Of a stretch of 64,000 bases of DNA, positions 9,073 to 18,256 are shown piece by piece. Position 1 is the first letter of the stretch. Every line of letters starts with the position of its first letter. Under the pieces are notes generated by a model. That model saw nothing but the letters and a program-made list of their open reading frames with translations. It was not told where the DNA came from and ran no database searches. The DNA comes from Caulobacter sp. RHG1. GTDB lineage: Bacteria; Pseudomonadota; Alphaproteobacteria; Caulobacterales; Caulobacteraceae. The DNA is taken from assembly GCF_013181195.1 (NCBI RefSeq), contig NZ_SMZP01000002.1, positions 620,001 to 684,000 of the forward strand, written 5' to 3'. Position numbers and translations under genes: made by a program.

Positions 9073-12000
9073 AAGCTGCGGCTCACCGCCAGGGTCACGG
9101 TCGGGCCATTGCGGATGTACTCGCGCAAATGGTCCGGCCCTGATCCGAAGGTATACCAGTAGGTATGGCTGTTCAGCGCGTTACGAACCTGAAGCGACGC
9201 CAGGCCATTCGCGCCCAGGCGTCGCCGAAGGCTCAAGTCCACGAAGCTGTAGCCGCGCTCGTAGGGATCGTTGCCGAAGCTGTCCATGCCTTCCAGGAAG
9301 GCCGACTGGTGGCTCCAGGCGACCGCCGCTTCCCAGGCGCCACGCTGCCAGAACACTTCCACGGACGCGAGCAGTTCGGGCGCCTCGGTCAGCGGCAGCA
9401 CGTCGTCGGCCGGTCGCCACGAGATGTTGGCGGCCGCCCGACTGACCTGCCAGGTCAGCATGGCGGTCAGGCCCAGCCCCTTCAGCGGCGCAGGCGCCCC
9501 ATCGAATGCGTGGCGCAGGCCAAGCTCGACCCCGGTGATCCGCCCCCAGCGCCCATTGACGTACGCCTTGACCGGGACGCCATCCTGCGAGCCGGTGTCG
9601 ACCAGCCCGCCATCCCGGATCGTGGAGGTCGAGGGGCGGTAGAGGAAGTTGCGGATGTCCTTGCGAAACAGCGCCAGGGACCAAGTCGTCGAACGGCCGT
9701 AGTGCTCCAATGACAGATCGTAGCCGGTCGCCGTCATCGGCAGAAGATCAGGCGAGCCGCGGCGCACCTGCGTCAGCACCCACTCGGACTCGGGATTGAC
9801 CTCGCCGTCCTTGTCCGGGTCCTGATCGTAGATGTACTGCTGGCCCAGGGTCATGCGGGCGATGTCGGGGCGGGCGAAGCTCGTCCAGAGCGCCGCACGG
9901 AGCGTCAGGGCCTCGCCCAGCGGACGCCGGTAGTGCAGCGAGGGCAGAACGTTGGTGAACGTGTTGCCGTCTCGCGCGACCCCGTCGCCGCGGATCGCGT
10001 CCGTCACGGGCACGGCCATGCGGCTACGCGTATGTTCGACGCGGACACCGCCCGTCAGCAGATTGTCGCCCCACCGCGCCGTCGCCATGAAGTAGCCAGC
10101 CAGGGCGTGTTCGCGCAGACGAAAGTTCGTCACCCTCGTCTCTCCATCGCCTTCCGGATCGATCCGGAAGTCGCGGCTAACGCCACCATAGGCCCGCTCC
10201 AATTCCAGCAGCATGGCGTCGGAGTCGAGGATCACGCCGAGTTGATGGTCTCCGGCGTAGCGCCCGCCGAACAGACTGCTGACCGGGTCGCCGAACAGGC
10301 CGCTCAGGTCGGCCAGGGTCTTGGGTCCCTCCAGCGTGGGACGCGAGACTGACACGCTTTGACGGTCGGACCGCATGTACCGTCCGCCGATCTTCAAGAC
10401 TTCCAGCCAAGACCCGGTTGGCGCGTAGGCAACGTCGATCTGGCCCTGAACCAGCGTCTCGACCGTCTCCTCCGTCCCGCCGGTCAGGCTCCGGAACGCA
10501 TAGGAAGCCGGATCCTGCACGCCCTTCATCCCGGCCGGGTTAAGGCCCCACACCGGATAGCGCGGATCGTCAGTCTCGATGACCTCCAGCCCGCGATTGC
10601 CCAGCCAGCCGACGGCGTCGGTGCGGAACTCCAGATTATAGCCATCGTCGAGATCGTCCTCCGATCGCGACACCGACAGGTCATAGTCGATGGTCCATGG
10701 CCCAGCCCACCGCTCGCCGCCCACGGTGACCGAGGACAGCAGGCCCGACTCTCGCGTCGCTTCCCAGAACCGCCTCAGGCGAAAGCCCATCGGATCCCAG
10801 ACGCCGGACGCTCCGTCGAGGCTGTAGACCGACCGCACCTTGCGATCGGCGTCGGTGATCCGGCCGTCCCCATCGGCATCCTTCATCTGCGCTGTCGTGT
10901 AGCCGTAGATGCGGCCCAGGCGGGCGTCGGCGCCGATGATCATGTCCTCAGGCTGAGCCAAGCCTGTCAGCGTCTTGTCCACTTGGCTGAACCGCTCAGT
11001 TCCTTTCAGGCCATCGTTTCGGAAGTTCAGGCGGTTTCGGTACTCTTCGCCGTCATAGCGGTTGTACTGGACGCGCAGATGCAGCGCCTGGGCCGTCCCC
11101 CGCCAGTCCAGGTTGCCATTGACGCCAATGCGGCGGACGCGGGTCTCGCCGACCGCCAGCTCCATGCCGCGCATCACGAAGGTGTCGGCATCCCAGCCCA
11201 CCGACTGCACGTCGCGGTACCAGACCCGGGGCAGGTCGTCGCTATCGCCGCCGACCATCTCGAACCGCGAGCGCGCGTCGCTCCAGTTGGCGGCGATGAA
11301 GATGGCCAGATCGTCTGAAAGACGGCGAGAGGCGGCGACAGCCAGCTTCCGCGCCGGCGGACGATCGAAACGCATCAGCCAGCCGCTTTCCACCGACAGG
11401 CGCACCTGGTCCTTGCCGGCGTCGAACCCCGACGGCGTCTGGATATCGATCAGCCCGCCCAACGCGTCGCCGTCCATATCCGGGGTCAGGGTCTTGCGCA
11501 CGACAAGGGCGTCGATCCCGTCGGGCGGAAGATAGCTGAGCCGCACGCCGCGATAGAACTTGTCCGCCCGCGACCCCACGCCGCCCAGGCGCACGCCGTT
11601 GATCCGATAGGCGTTCCATTCCGTCGACATGCCCCGCACCGTGATCCGGTCGCCCTCCCCGGTCTGGTGGTTGCGCACCACGTTCACGCCGGGCAGGCGC
11701 GCCAACGACTCGGCGACATTGCTGGTAGGCAGAGTTCCCTGGTCGTCGGCGCGGACGATATCGCTGACGCCCTCGTTGCGACGCTTCATCTCGAGCGCCT
11801 GGCGCGTCGCGCCGATGCGTCCGAGGATGACCAACGCTTCAACCGGCGCGGCCGACGTGGACGTCGGCGCAGGCGAGACGATTTCCGGGGTGTCCGCTTC
11901 GACCACCAACATGTCGCCGATGCCGCGCACGCGCAGCCCCTGGCCCGCGACCAGCCGCTCCAGCGCCGCGCGCGCGGTAGCCGAACCGCGAAAACCGCGC

Positions 12001-12206
12001 GCGGCGCGGCCACGGATTAGCGCGCTGTCGGCGACGATCGCCACCCCCGTTTGCCGCGACAGTTCGCGAATGGCGTCAGGCAGCGCCCCACCCACGATGC
12101 GGACATCGCGCACCGCCGGGCTTCCGGACGCCTGCGCCTGAAGCGGCGCGCTCAGCGTCCCGACCAGGACGGCGGCGCCGAGCAGGAACGCGCGGGGCGA
12201 CGCCAT
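9069..12206 (-). CDS. TonB-dependent receptor with N-terminal STN signalling domain (FecA-like transducer)
   Basis: 1045 residues: signal peptide, a secretin/TonB short N-terminal domain at about 30-110 (ALPDAIRELSRQTGVAIVAD ... VAGQGLRVRGIGDMLVVEA), a plug (QTGEGDRITVRGMSTEWNAY; DMDGDALGGLIDIQTP) and a barrel ending VTLAVSRSF. The STN domain lets the occupied receptor signal to a FecR protein, and fecR- and fecI-type genes lie immediately upstream on the same strand (6-bp gap to fecR). It is a full-length paralogue of the receptor at 3960-6872, sharing the plug, a DADGDG calcium-type loop (10845-10880) and the C-terminal half. Confidence 0.93.
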   Translation of the reverse strand: MASPRAFLLGAAVLVGTLSAPLQAQASGSPAVRDVRIVGGALPDAIRELSRQTGVAIVADSALIRGRAARGFRGSATARAALERLVAGQGLRVRGIGDMLVVEADTPEIVSPAPTSTSAAPVEALVILGRIGATRQALEMKRRNEGVSDIVRADDQGTLPTSNVAESLARLPGVNVVRNHQTGEGDRITVRGMSTEWNAYRINGVRLGGVGSRADKFYRGVRLSYLPPDGIDALVVRKTLTPDMDGDALGGLIDIQTPSGFDAGKDQVRLSVESGWLMRFDRPPARKLAVAASRRLSDDLAIFIAANWSDARSRFEMVGGDSDDLPRVWYRDVQSVGWDADTFVMRGMELAVGETRVRRIGVNGNLDWRGTAQALHLRVQYNRYDGEEYRNRLNFRNDGLKGTERFSQVDKTLTGLAQPEDMIIGADARLGRIYGYTTAQMKDADGDGRITDADRKVRSVYSLDGASGVWDPMGFRLRRFWEATRESGLLSSVTVGGERWAGPWTIDYDLSVSRSEDDLDDGYNLEFRTDAVGWLGNRGLEVIETDDPRYPVWGLNPAGMKGVQDPASYAFRSLTGGTEETVETLVQGQIDVAYAPTGSWLEVLKIGGRYMRSDRQSVSVSRPTLEGPKTLADLSGLFGDPVSSLFGGRYAGDHQLGVILDSDAMLLELERAYGGVSRDFRIDPEGDGETRVTNFRLREHALAGYFMATARWGDNLLTGGVRVEHTRSRMAVPVTDAIRGDGVARDGNTFTNVLPSLHYRRPLGEALTLRAALWTSFARPDIARMTLGQQYIYDQDPDKDGEVNPESEWVLTQVRRGSPDLLPMTATGYDLSLEHYGRSTTWSLALFRKDIRNFLYRPSTSTIRDGGLVDTGSQDGVPVKAYVNGRWGRITGVELGLRHAFDGAPAPLKGLGLTAMLTWQVSRAAANISWRPADDVLPLTEAPELLASVEVFWQRGAWEAAVAWSHQSAFLEGMDSFGNDPYERGYSFVDLSLRRRLGANGLASLQVRNALNSHTYWYTFGSGPDHLREYIRNGPTVTLAVSRSF

Positions 12207-12212
12207 GGCGGG

Positions 12213-13181
12213 TCAGCGATCGAGCAGAACGCGACCGGAAGCTTCGGTTCGCAGCCTCAGGCCCTGGGTCTCGGCGACGACGGCAAGCACCGACCGCGGG
12301 TCGTTCGCCTTGAAGCGCCCGCTGACCCGTCGTCCAGCCAGCGAGGGATGACCAAGAGCAACCTCAAGTCCCGGCGCCTGACGCTGCAATTCCAGCAGCA
12401 GATCGGCCAGCTTCATGTCGTCGGCGTCGATCCAGCCCTGGGTCCAGTCAGGCCCTTCGGCGTCGATGGCGATGCGACGCGTCAGCGACGGCGCCAGCGG
12501 CGCCTCTCCGGCGACGATGCGATGCCCGGCGGTCAGGACGATCCCGTGCTTTGGCGACTTGAGGTCGACCACCTCGATACGGCCTTCCAGGACGCTGATC
12601 TCCACCGTCCCGTCGCTGCGCTCGTCGACGTTGAACCGGGTTCCCAGCGCGGTCACGCGGTGCGAGGCGGTGAAGACCGAGAACGGCCGATGGATGTCCT
12701 TGGCCACGGCGAAGAACCCCTCGCCGCGCAGATGGACATCTCGCTTGCCAGCGTCGAAGGCTGTCCTGATATCACTGCCGCCGTTCAGCTGGATCAGCGA
12801 TCCGTCGTCCAGAGTCGCTCGCAGCGGATGTCCGGCCGGCGCCTCGAACGACTGGCGCACCACCGCCTCAGGGGCAGGCAGGACCATAATGGCCGCGGCA
12901 ACGCCCGCCATCGCCAGCCCCGCGCCACAGGCCGCCGCCCAGCGCCAGTTCCGCGCCTGTCGGCGAGGCTTGGCCCGGATGGGCTCAAGCATCGCCTGGG
13001 CATGAGCCAGGGCCGGGTCGGACAGCATCTGCTCATGCGCCTGCAGAAGCGCCGCCCGCTCGGGACCGCCGTCCAGCCAGACGCGCAAAGCCGCCTCGGC
13101 CGCCGCGTCCATCTCGCGACGCCGCAGACGATCGGCCCACAGGGCGGCCTGCGCCTCGATAATATCTCGCTCGTGCTTCAT
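12213..13181 (-). CDS. FecR-family anti-sigma factor / signal transducer
   Basis: 322 residues. The cytoplasmic N-terminus (AALWADRLRRREMDAAAEAA...RVWLDGGPERAA) is the FecR sigma-binding region. One membrane helix follows near residues 78-98. The periplasmic FecR domain is seen in GHPLRATLDDGSLIQLNGGSDI and REGEGFFAVAKD-like segments (LRGEGFFAVAKD). The C-terminal part resembles the STN-contacting domain. It would pass the signal from the STN receptor to the ECF sigma factor. It overlaps the sigma gene stop by 1 bp (TGATG) and lies 6 bp before the receptor, so the three genes form one regulatory unit. Confidence 0.9.
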   Translation of the reverse strand: MKHERDIIEAQAALWADRLRRREMDAAAEAALRVWLDGGPERAALLQAHEQMLSDPALAHAQAMLEPIRAKPRRQARNWRWAAACGAGLAMAGVAAAIMVLPAPEAVVRQSFEAPAGHPLRATLDDGSLIQLNGGSDIRTAFDAGKRDVHLRGEGFFAVAKDIHRPFSVFTASHRVTALGTRFNVDERSDGTVEISVLEGRIEVVDLKSPKHGIVLTAGHRIVAGEAPLAPSLTRRIAIDAEGPDWTQGWIDADDMKLADLLLELQRQAPGLEVALGHPSLAGRRVSGRFKANDPRSVLAVVAETQGLRLRTEASGRVLLDR

Positions 13182-13675
13182 CAGCCGGGTTCGCTCGAAA
13201 CCGCGCGCCGCACCTCGATGGCCGCCCGGCTGTAGTGTTTCTGGGCCGCTTCGACGGAGATCCCCAGCCGCGCCGCGATCTGAGGATAGCCCAGCTCGGC
13301 CGACTGTCTCAGCATGAACACCTCACGGCGCAGTCGCGGCATCGCCCGCAGGGTCCGGGCGTAAAGATCGGCCCGCTGCTTCATGTCCAGCGCCTCGAGC
13401 GGAGATGGATCCGCCGACGGAACATGATCCTCGATCATGCCCACGGGCGTTCCGGACCGTCCCCTGTCGCTCAGCAGATTGAGGGCGATGCGGAAGGCGT
13501 AGGCGACCGGGTCCTTCAGCGGCGTGTCGCGTGATCGCGCCAACGCCCGCACCTGGGCCTCCTGGGTGATGTCGTCCGCATCGGCTTGGCTACGCACGCG
13601 GCTACGGACGAGAGCACGCAAACGATTGGCGTTCTTAGCCAACAGATGCCCTGTACTCGAGTCTTCAATCAACAT
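13181..13675 (-). CDS. ECF sigma-70 factor, FecI type
   Basis: 164 residues, the normal length for FecI-type sigma factors. Region 2 is visible in LVRSRVRSQADADDITQEAQVRAL and region 4 in LRAMPRLRREVFMLRQSAELGYPQIAARLGISVEAAQKHYSRA, the promoter -35-binding HTH. It is first in the sigma, FecR, receptor operon. By family precedent it would drive the receptor genes, possibly including the paralogous receptor at 3960. I could not assign a confident ECF promoter. Confidence 0.9.
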   Translation of the reverse strand: MLIEDSSTGHLLAKNANRLRALVRSRVRSQADADDITQEAQVRALARSRDTPLKDPVAYAFRIALNLLSDRGRSGTPVGMIEDHVPSADPSPLEALDMKQRADLYARTLRAMPRLRREVFMLRQSAELGYPQIAARLGISVEAAQKHYSRAAIEVRRAVSSEPG

Positions 13676-13894
13676 CGCGAGCCGCTTCTAAGCGGCAATC
13701 ATGACGCATCGAAAACAGCGCCATGAAATAACGGCCACGCTTGGACATCCCAGTCGGCGAGGCAACCGGCCACACGGCCTGGCGACGCGCCGGAGACTCC
13801 CCCCAGACCGTCGCTCGCAAAGTCCTCTAGGAATTAGCAACGGCTCATCAGGTGAGGTGTGGCGATCTTCCCACTCCGCTCACGTGGCGCGCTC

Positions 13895-14098
13895 TCAGGC
13901 AGCGAGCGATACGCCGTTCTCCAGCCGAACCATCAGGCGCTCCAGCGTGGAGCGCTTCAGCGGCTTGCCGTCCCGCAGCTTGACCCAGGTCGTTTCGCTG
14001 ATGGCGAGGCGGGCCTGCAGGTGTTCCCGCGTGAGCGCAGGAACCCCGGCGCGCACCCGCGCGACCAGCTCCGGAGAAGCGACGACAGTCTCGACCAT
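13895..14098 (-). CDS. Small XRE-like HTH protein downstream of a TBDT
   Basis: 67 residues, no signal peptide or membrane helix. Residues 20-58 read as a compact helix-turn-helix: LTREHLQARLAISETTW then VKLRDGKPLKRSTLERLM, similar in layout to Cro/CI-type domains. AAGGTG lies 8 bp before the ATG. A clear paralogue is encoded at 53100-53378 (25 of 36 core residues identical), also just after a TBDT gene on the same strand. It lies 49 bp after a stand-alone LuxR-type HTH gene and may share the receptor transcript. A regulatory, DNA-binding role is inferred from fold resemblance only. Confidence 0.7.
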   Translation of the reverse strand: MVETVVASPELVARVRAGVPALTREHLQARLAISETTWVKLRDGKPLKRSTLERLMVRLENGVSLAA

Positions 14099-14147
14099 GG
14101 GATATTCACCTTCTCGCGCGGCGGACCTATGACGCCGCGAATGGGCG

Positions 14148-14354
14148 CTAGATCAGCCCCAGCGCCCGGGCCTTCTCGACCGCCTCGCCACGCGTCTGCG
14201 CCTCCAGCACGGCCCGCGCGCCCTCGACATGCTGGTCCACCGTCCGCAGCGAGATGCCCAGCTGGCTGCCGATGGCGGATGACGACAGACCCTTGGCGAC
14301 CAGGCTCAGGCACTGCGCCTGACGGACCTTCAGGGTCACCGCTTCCGATTTCAT
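14148..14354 (-). CDS. Stand-alone LuxR-type HTH domain protein
   Basis: 68 residues made almost entirely of a GerE/LuxR DNA-binding domain: VRQAQCLSLVAKGLSSSAIG, then QLGISLRTVDQHVEGARAVL, ending in LARALGLI-like residues (KARALGLI). There is no receiver or ligand-binding domain. GAGGCGAG precedes the ATG. It sits 66 bp after the TBDT at 14421-17210 and 49 bp before the small XRE-like gene, all on the minus strand. Such single-domain LuxR proteins can regulate constitutively or be controlled by partner proteins; the target here is unknown. Confidence 0.75.
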   Translation of the reverse strand: MKSEAVTLKVRQAQCLSLVAKGLSSSAIGSQLGISLRTVDQHVEGARAVLEAQTRGEAVEKARALGLI

Positions 14355-14420
14355 GATGCTCGCCTCGCGTTTCAGATGGCGTCGGAGCGACCAGCGTCGG
14401 GCCGGCCGCTCCGAGCGGGC

Positions 14421-17210
14421 CTAGAACCGGAACCGCGCGCCGAGACGGAACATCCGCCCGAACACGTCGTGCAGCGTCGTGTTGACCGCGACCGGCACAT
14501 TCCCGTCCGAGGGCGAGAACGGCGGTTGATTGTTCAGGATGTTGCGGACGTTGAGATAGAAGTCGACGTCCCGGCCGGCGATGTCGACCTTGTAGCTGAC
14601 CTGGCCGTCGAGATAGGCCTGGGCCGGGATGCGGTCGATCGGCACGATCGTGGTGTCGCGCGTCACGTCGTACTTGCCGCTGCCGACGTAGCGGACCTGC
14701 AGGAAGCTGGCAAAACGGTCGAGGCTGTAATTGACCTGCGCCGTGCCACGCCAGTGCGGGAAGGGATTGATACCGGCCTCCCCTGCCCGATCGATCGGCT
14801 TGGCGCCAGGCGTGGTCGTCTCCTGCTTGGCCAGGTAGGACGCCAGGCCCCGCACATGCAGCGAGCCGCCCCAGCCGAACCATTCCTGGATCGGCGCCTG
14901 ATAGCCCATCTCGATATCGACGCCGCGGGTCTTGGCCGAGGCCAGGTTGATCGGCGAGGCGTTGAACTGGACGATCGTGCCCGCCCCGTTGCGGACCACG
15001 ACCGGACAGGCGGCCGCGACGCCAGCGAAGCACTGGTCGACGGCCGTCTGGGCCCCGATGTTGCCGATCGCGTCCTCGATCCGGATGTCATAGTAGTCGA
15101 TCGAGGTGTTGAAGCCCGCCAGCCACGACGGGCTGTAGATCACCCCGAAGGTCAAAGCGTCGGCGATTTCGGGCTGTAGCACGGCATTGCCGGTGTTGTA
15201 GGTCGGAATGCCCTGCACGCGGGTGTTGCCGTTGGCGGGATCGGTGACCGTCGAGGTGCTCTGGCGGCCGGCCTGGAACAGCTCCGACAGGTTGGGCGCA
15301 CGGATGTCGCGCGAACGGGTGCCGCGCAGGCGCAGGTCCTGGAATGGCCGGTAGCTGAGGCCGACCTTCCACGTGTTGACCGAGCCGCTCGTGCTGTAAT
15401 CGGTGATGCGTCCGGCCGCGTTCAGCTCCAGGGACTCCACCAGCGGCAGATCCTTCAGCAGCGGCACGACCAGTTCGGCATAGGCTTCCTTGACCTCGTA
15501 ACGGCCGGTCCAGGGCGAGGGGTTGCCGAACAGGAAGGCGCCGGTCTGCGACAGCGGGTCGGCCGTGACCTTGGCCCGCTCGACGCGGTATTCGGCGCCG
15601 ACCGCGAAGTCGATCGGACCGGCCCAGCCCTCAAGCAGCGGACCCGACAGGTTGGCCGCCATCACGTCCTGCTCGACGATGGCGTGCGAAGCGCTGACGC
15701 CGCGCGTCCAGTCCAGAGCCGCTTCCGACGGCGCGCCCTCGCCGAACACGTTGAAGGGCACGCAGCCGTTCGCCGGGTTAGTCAGGCTGGAGCGGCAGAC
15801 GATCTGGCCACCGGCCGGATTGACCACCGCGTCGATGGCCTGGGCGAAGCGCGCGGTGATTTCGTCGTTGTTGGTGGCGTTGTCCTGAACCGTCCGGCCG
15901 TACTGGTAGTAGGCGTTGGCCTTGAGGGACCCGAAGGTGGCGTCCGCGCCGACCACGCCGCGATAGGTCTCCGAGTCCACCGTGGTCGTCACGAAGCCGC
16001 GCTCGCGCGAGAACCGCAGCATGGACAGCGAGGTGACGCCGGCGGCAGTCATCTGATTACGGACGCTGGTCGGCAGGAAGGCGTTGTCGCGCTGGATCGT
16101 GAACGGATTGGCGGTCTGGTGACGGTTGTAGGTGTTGTTCACCGTCGAGGTCGACGCGCCATACATCCCCTCGGCATAGACGTTGATGTTGTCGGCCAGG
16201 TCGTAGCTGACCCGCGAGAACAGGCTGCCGCGCTCCAGCGGGCGCTGGATCTCCTGGATCAGCTCGGTGCGCACGCCGTCGCCGCCGACCTGTAGCGTAG
16301 AGGTCGTCAGGGCCCCGAAGTTGTAGGGTGCGGCCACGCCGCCCGGCAGGAACTGGATGCCGCGGAACAGCGCGTTGTTGGCCGCCGTACCGCCCGAGGC
16401 CGAGATGACCATGCCGCCGTACGTACCGACGGTGCGCACGTCGTTCTGCAGCAGGAAGGTCGGGGTCCCGGCCGGATTGTTGATCAGGCCGACACCCTGC
16501 TGGGCCCACTTGCGACGGCCGGGCGCGACGCCCTCGCTCTTGAAGTAGTCGCCGCTGATCAGGACGTGGCCCTTGCCCCCGGCGAAGGCCGTGCCCGCCG
16601 ACAGGGTGGCGCGGCGTTCGAAGTTGTCGCCCTTGTCGGTGGAGCCGAGGTTGACCTCGCCCTTCACGCCCTCGAACTGCTTGTCGAGGATGAAGTTGAC
16701 GACGCCGGCCACGGCGTCCGAGCCGTAAGCGGCCGAGGCGCCGCCGGTGACCACCTCGACCCGTTGCACGATGCCGGCGGGCAGCATGTTGACGTCGACG
16801 CTGCCGGTCAGATTGGTCGCGACCACGCGACGGCCGTCCAGCAGGGTCAGGGTGCGGCTGGCGCCCAGCGAGCGCAGGTTCAGGAAGCTCTGGCCGCCCT
16901 GCACGGTGCCCGAGTTGCGTTGCGGGCCCGAGCTGTTGGTCAGGGCCGGCAATTGGCGAAGCGACTCGGCCATGGTCGACGGCGCGGCCTTGGCCAGTTG
17001 GTCGGCGCCGAGGATGGTGACCGGGGTCGGCGCGGTGAAGCCCGCCCGCGGCACGCGCGAACCGGTGACCACCACCTCGCTGACCGCCTGGTTGCCGTCG
17101 CCTTGGCCGGCGGCTGGCGTTGCGGTCTGGGCCTGAGCGCCAGTGGCGATCAGCACGGCCACGGAACCGCCCAGCAGAAGGCTGGCCCGCAGGCCTCGGA
17201 CGTCGATCAT
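14421..17210 (-). CDS. TonB-dependent receptor (catabolic island, copy 1)
   Basis: About 929 residues: signal peptide (to about 27, ATGAQAQ), TonB-box-like SEVVVTGSRVPR, a plug with PTPVTILGADQL, TLTLLDGRRVVATNLTGS and VEVVTGGASAAYGSDAVAGV, then a barrel ending RLGARFRF. GGGAGGGA lies 3-4 bp before the ATG at 17210 and decides that start over an ATG at 17237. It is a close paralogue of the receptor at 29612-32452, which has the same plug motifs. Both are preceded by copies of the IclR-type palindrome (17308-17322 and 17343-17357 here). It probably imports the substrate handled by the enzymes at 18561-29442. Confidence 0.92.
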   Translation of the reverse strand: MIDVRGLRASLLLGGSVAVLIATGAQAQTATPAAGQGDGNQAVSEVVVTGSRVPRAGFTAPTPVTILGADQLAKAAPSTMAESLRQLPALTNSSGPQRNSGTVQGGQSFLNLRSLGASRTLTLLDGRRVVATNLTGSVDVNMLPAGIVQRVEVVTGGASAAYGSDAVAGVVNFILDKQFEGVKGEVNLGSTDKGDNFERRATLSAGTAFAGGKGHVLISGDYFKSEGVAPGRRKWAQQGVGLINNPAGTPTFLLQNDVRTVGTYGGMVISASGGTAANNALFRGIQFLPGGVAAPYNFGALTTSTLQVGGDGVRTELIQEIQRPLERGSLFSRVSYDLADNINVYAEGMYGASTSTVNNTYNRHQTANPFTIQRDNAFLPTSVRNQMTAAGVTSLSMLRFSRERGFVTTTVDSETYRGVVGADATFGSLKANAYYQYGRTVQDNATNNDEITARFAQAIDAVVNPAGGQIVCRSSLTNPANGCVPFNVFGEGAPSEAALDWTRGVSASHAIVEQDVMAANLSGPLLEGWAGPIDFAVGAEYRVERAKVTADPLSQTGAFLFGNPSPWTGRYEVKEAYAELVVPLLKDLPLVESLELNAAGRITDYSTSGSVNTWKVGLSYRPFQDLRLRGTRSRDIRAPNLSELFQAGRQSTSTVTDPANGNTRVQGIPTYNTGNAVLQPEIADALTFGVIYSPSWLAGFNTSIDYYDIRIEDAIGNIGAQTAVDQCFAGVAAACPVVVRNGAGTIVQFNASPINLASAKTRGVDIEMGYQAPIQEWFGWGGSLHVRGLASYLAKQETTTPGAKPIDRAGEAGINPFPHWRGTAQVNYSLDRFASFLQVRYVGSGKYDVTRDTTIVPIDRIPAQAYLDGQVSYKVDIAGRDVDFYLNVRNILNNQPPFSPSDGNVPVAVNTTLHDVFGRMFRLGARFRF

Positions 17211-17307
17211 GGTTCCCTCCCTCGGAACTTTATTCATTTTTCTTGGCGAAGGGGTCGGCTCGAAACGTCGCCGCCACGAGGACGCCCCATCGCTGTTCGC
17301 GCCGCAA

Positions 17308-17322
17308 TGAAACGGCGTTGCA
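17308..17322. promoter_or_regulatory. IclR-type operator copy 1
   Basis: TGAAACGGCGTTGCA, one mismatch from the palindrome TGAAACG-N-CGTTTCA. The identical 15-mer recurs at 18471-18485. It lies about 100 bp upstream of the TBDT start at 17210. Confidence 0.55.
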
Positions 17323-17342
17323 ATGATCCGTCAACATGGTTT

Positions 17343-17357
17343 TGCAATAGCGTTGCG
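17343..17357. promoter_or_regulatory. IclR-type operator copy 2 (weaker)
   Basis: TGCAATAGCGTTGCG, a partial match to the same box, 35 bp from the first copy. The right half CGTTGCG fits well; the left half is degenerate. Confidence 0.35.
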
Positions 17358-17479
17358 TTTTATGCCTTTGCCATGGGCGCACGCGGAGACACCCGCGCCG
17401 ACCGCCGTCGGCGCGCAAAGGCTCTGAGGATATGGGGTTTCGGCTCTGCGCGAACGGCGACGCCGCCCGCGCCGACGGG

Positions 17480-18256
17480 TTAGGCCGCGCCCTTGGCCTT
17501 GGCGCTGGCGGCCTTCTTCGTCGCCGGCTTCGACGCGGCCTCTTCCGTCGACGACGCATAGGGACGCCCGCCCAGCTGGTGGGTAAGGTCGTGGCTGACC
17601 TTCAGCAGCAGGGGCGCGACCACCTTGGCCCGCTCGGGATTGAGGCGCGACTCAGGCCCCGACAGGGTCAGGGCGCCCAAAAGCTGCTGGTCCATGCCAA
17701 AAACCGGAACCGACAGAGAGGCCACGTGCGGCGTGGTCACGCCGGCGGTATAGAACGGCAGCGGCCCAGGCGGGGTGGGGTTAGCCCGCGCGAAGTGCTT
17801 GAGCACCATGGCCGAAGACGACTGGTCCATCTGCCGCTTGGCGCCAGGCTGGATCTCAAGGCGCAGGCGCGACGGCGAGTTGAAGCGGAACAGGCAACGG
17901 CGCTCGTCGTTCTCCCGCACCCAGAAGGTGGCTGTCTCCTCAGTCTCTTCGGCGAGATATTCCAGGAGCGGCTCGATCACGCGGCCCAGGTCCTGGGATT
18001 CGCCATAGACCGCCGCAAGCCGGACGATCTCGCCGCCCAGCGCGTAGGAGCCTTCCAGCGTCCGCGACAGGAAGCCATAGCGCTGCAGCGACACCGCCAG
18101 GCGCATGATCGTGCTCTTCACCAGGCCGGTGCGCTCGGCCAGTTCAGCCAGCTCCAGCGCGCCATCGCCGGCCCGGAAGGCGGCGAGGACCTGCAGCGTC
18201 CGCTCGGCAGAGGCGACGCCTTCCAGGGAGGGACGCGGACTGACCTTCTTGGCCAT
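17480..18256 (-). CDS. IclR-family transcriptional regulator with Lys/Ala-rich tail
   Basis: About 258 residues. The N-terminal winged helix (LELAELAERTGLVKSTIMRL, about 34-55) and the C-terminal IclR effector domain (VRENDERRCLFRFNS ... VPVFGMDQQLLGALTLSGP) are both present. The last 26 residues or so are rich in lysine and alanine, absent from the paralogue at 32772-33509, and may add nonspecific DNA affinity. The ATG at 18256 has GGAG 6 bp upstream; a GTG at 18271 is possible. It is divergent from the RraA operon and upstream of the TBDT, so it is the likely local regulator binding the repeated palindromes. Confidence 0.9.
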   Translation of the reverse strand: MAKKVSPRPSLEGVASAERTLQVLAAFRAGDGALELAELAERTGLVKSTIMRLAVSLQRYGFLSRTLEGSYALGGEIVRLAAVYGESQDLGRVIEPLLEYLAEETEETATFWVRENDERRCLFRFNSPSRLRLEIQPGAKRQMDQSSSAMVLKHFARANPTPPGPLPFYTAGVTTPHVASLSVPVFGMDQQLLGALTLSGPESRLNPERAKVVAPLLLKVSHDLTHQLGGRPYASSTEEAASKPATKKAASAKAKGAA

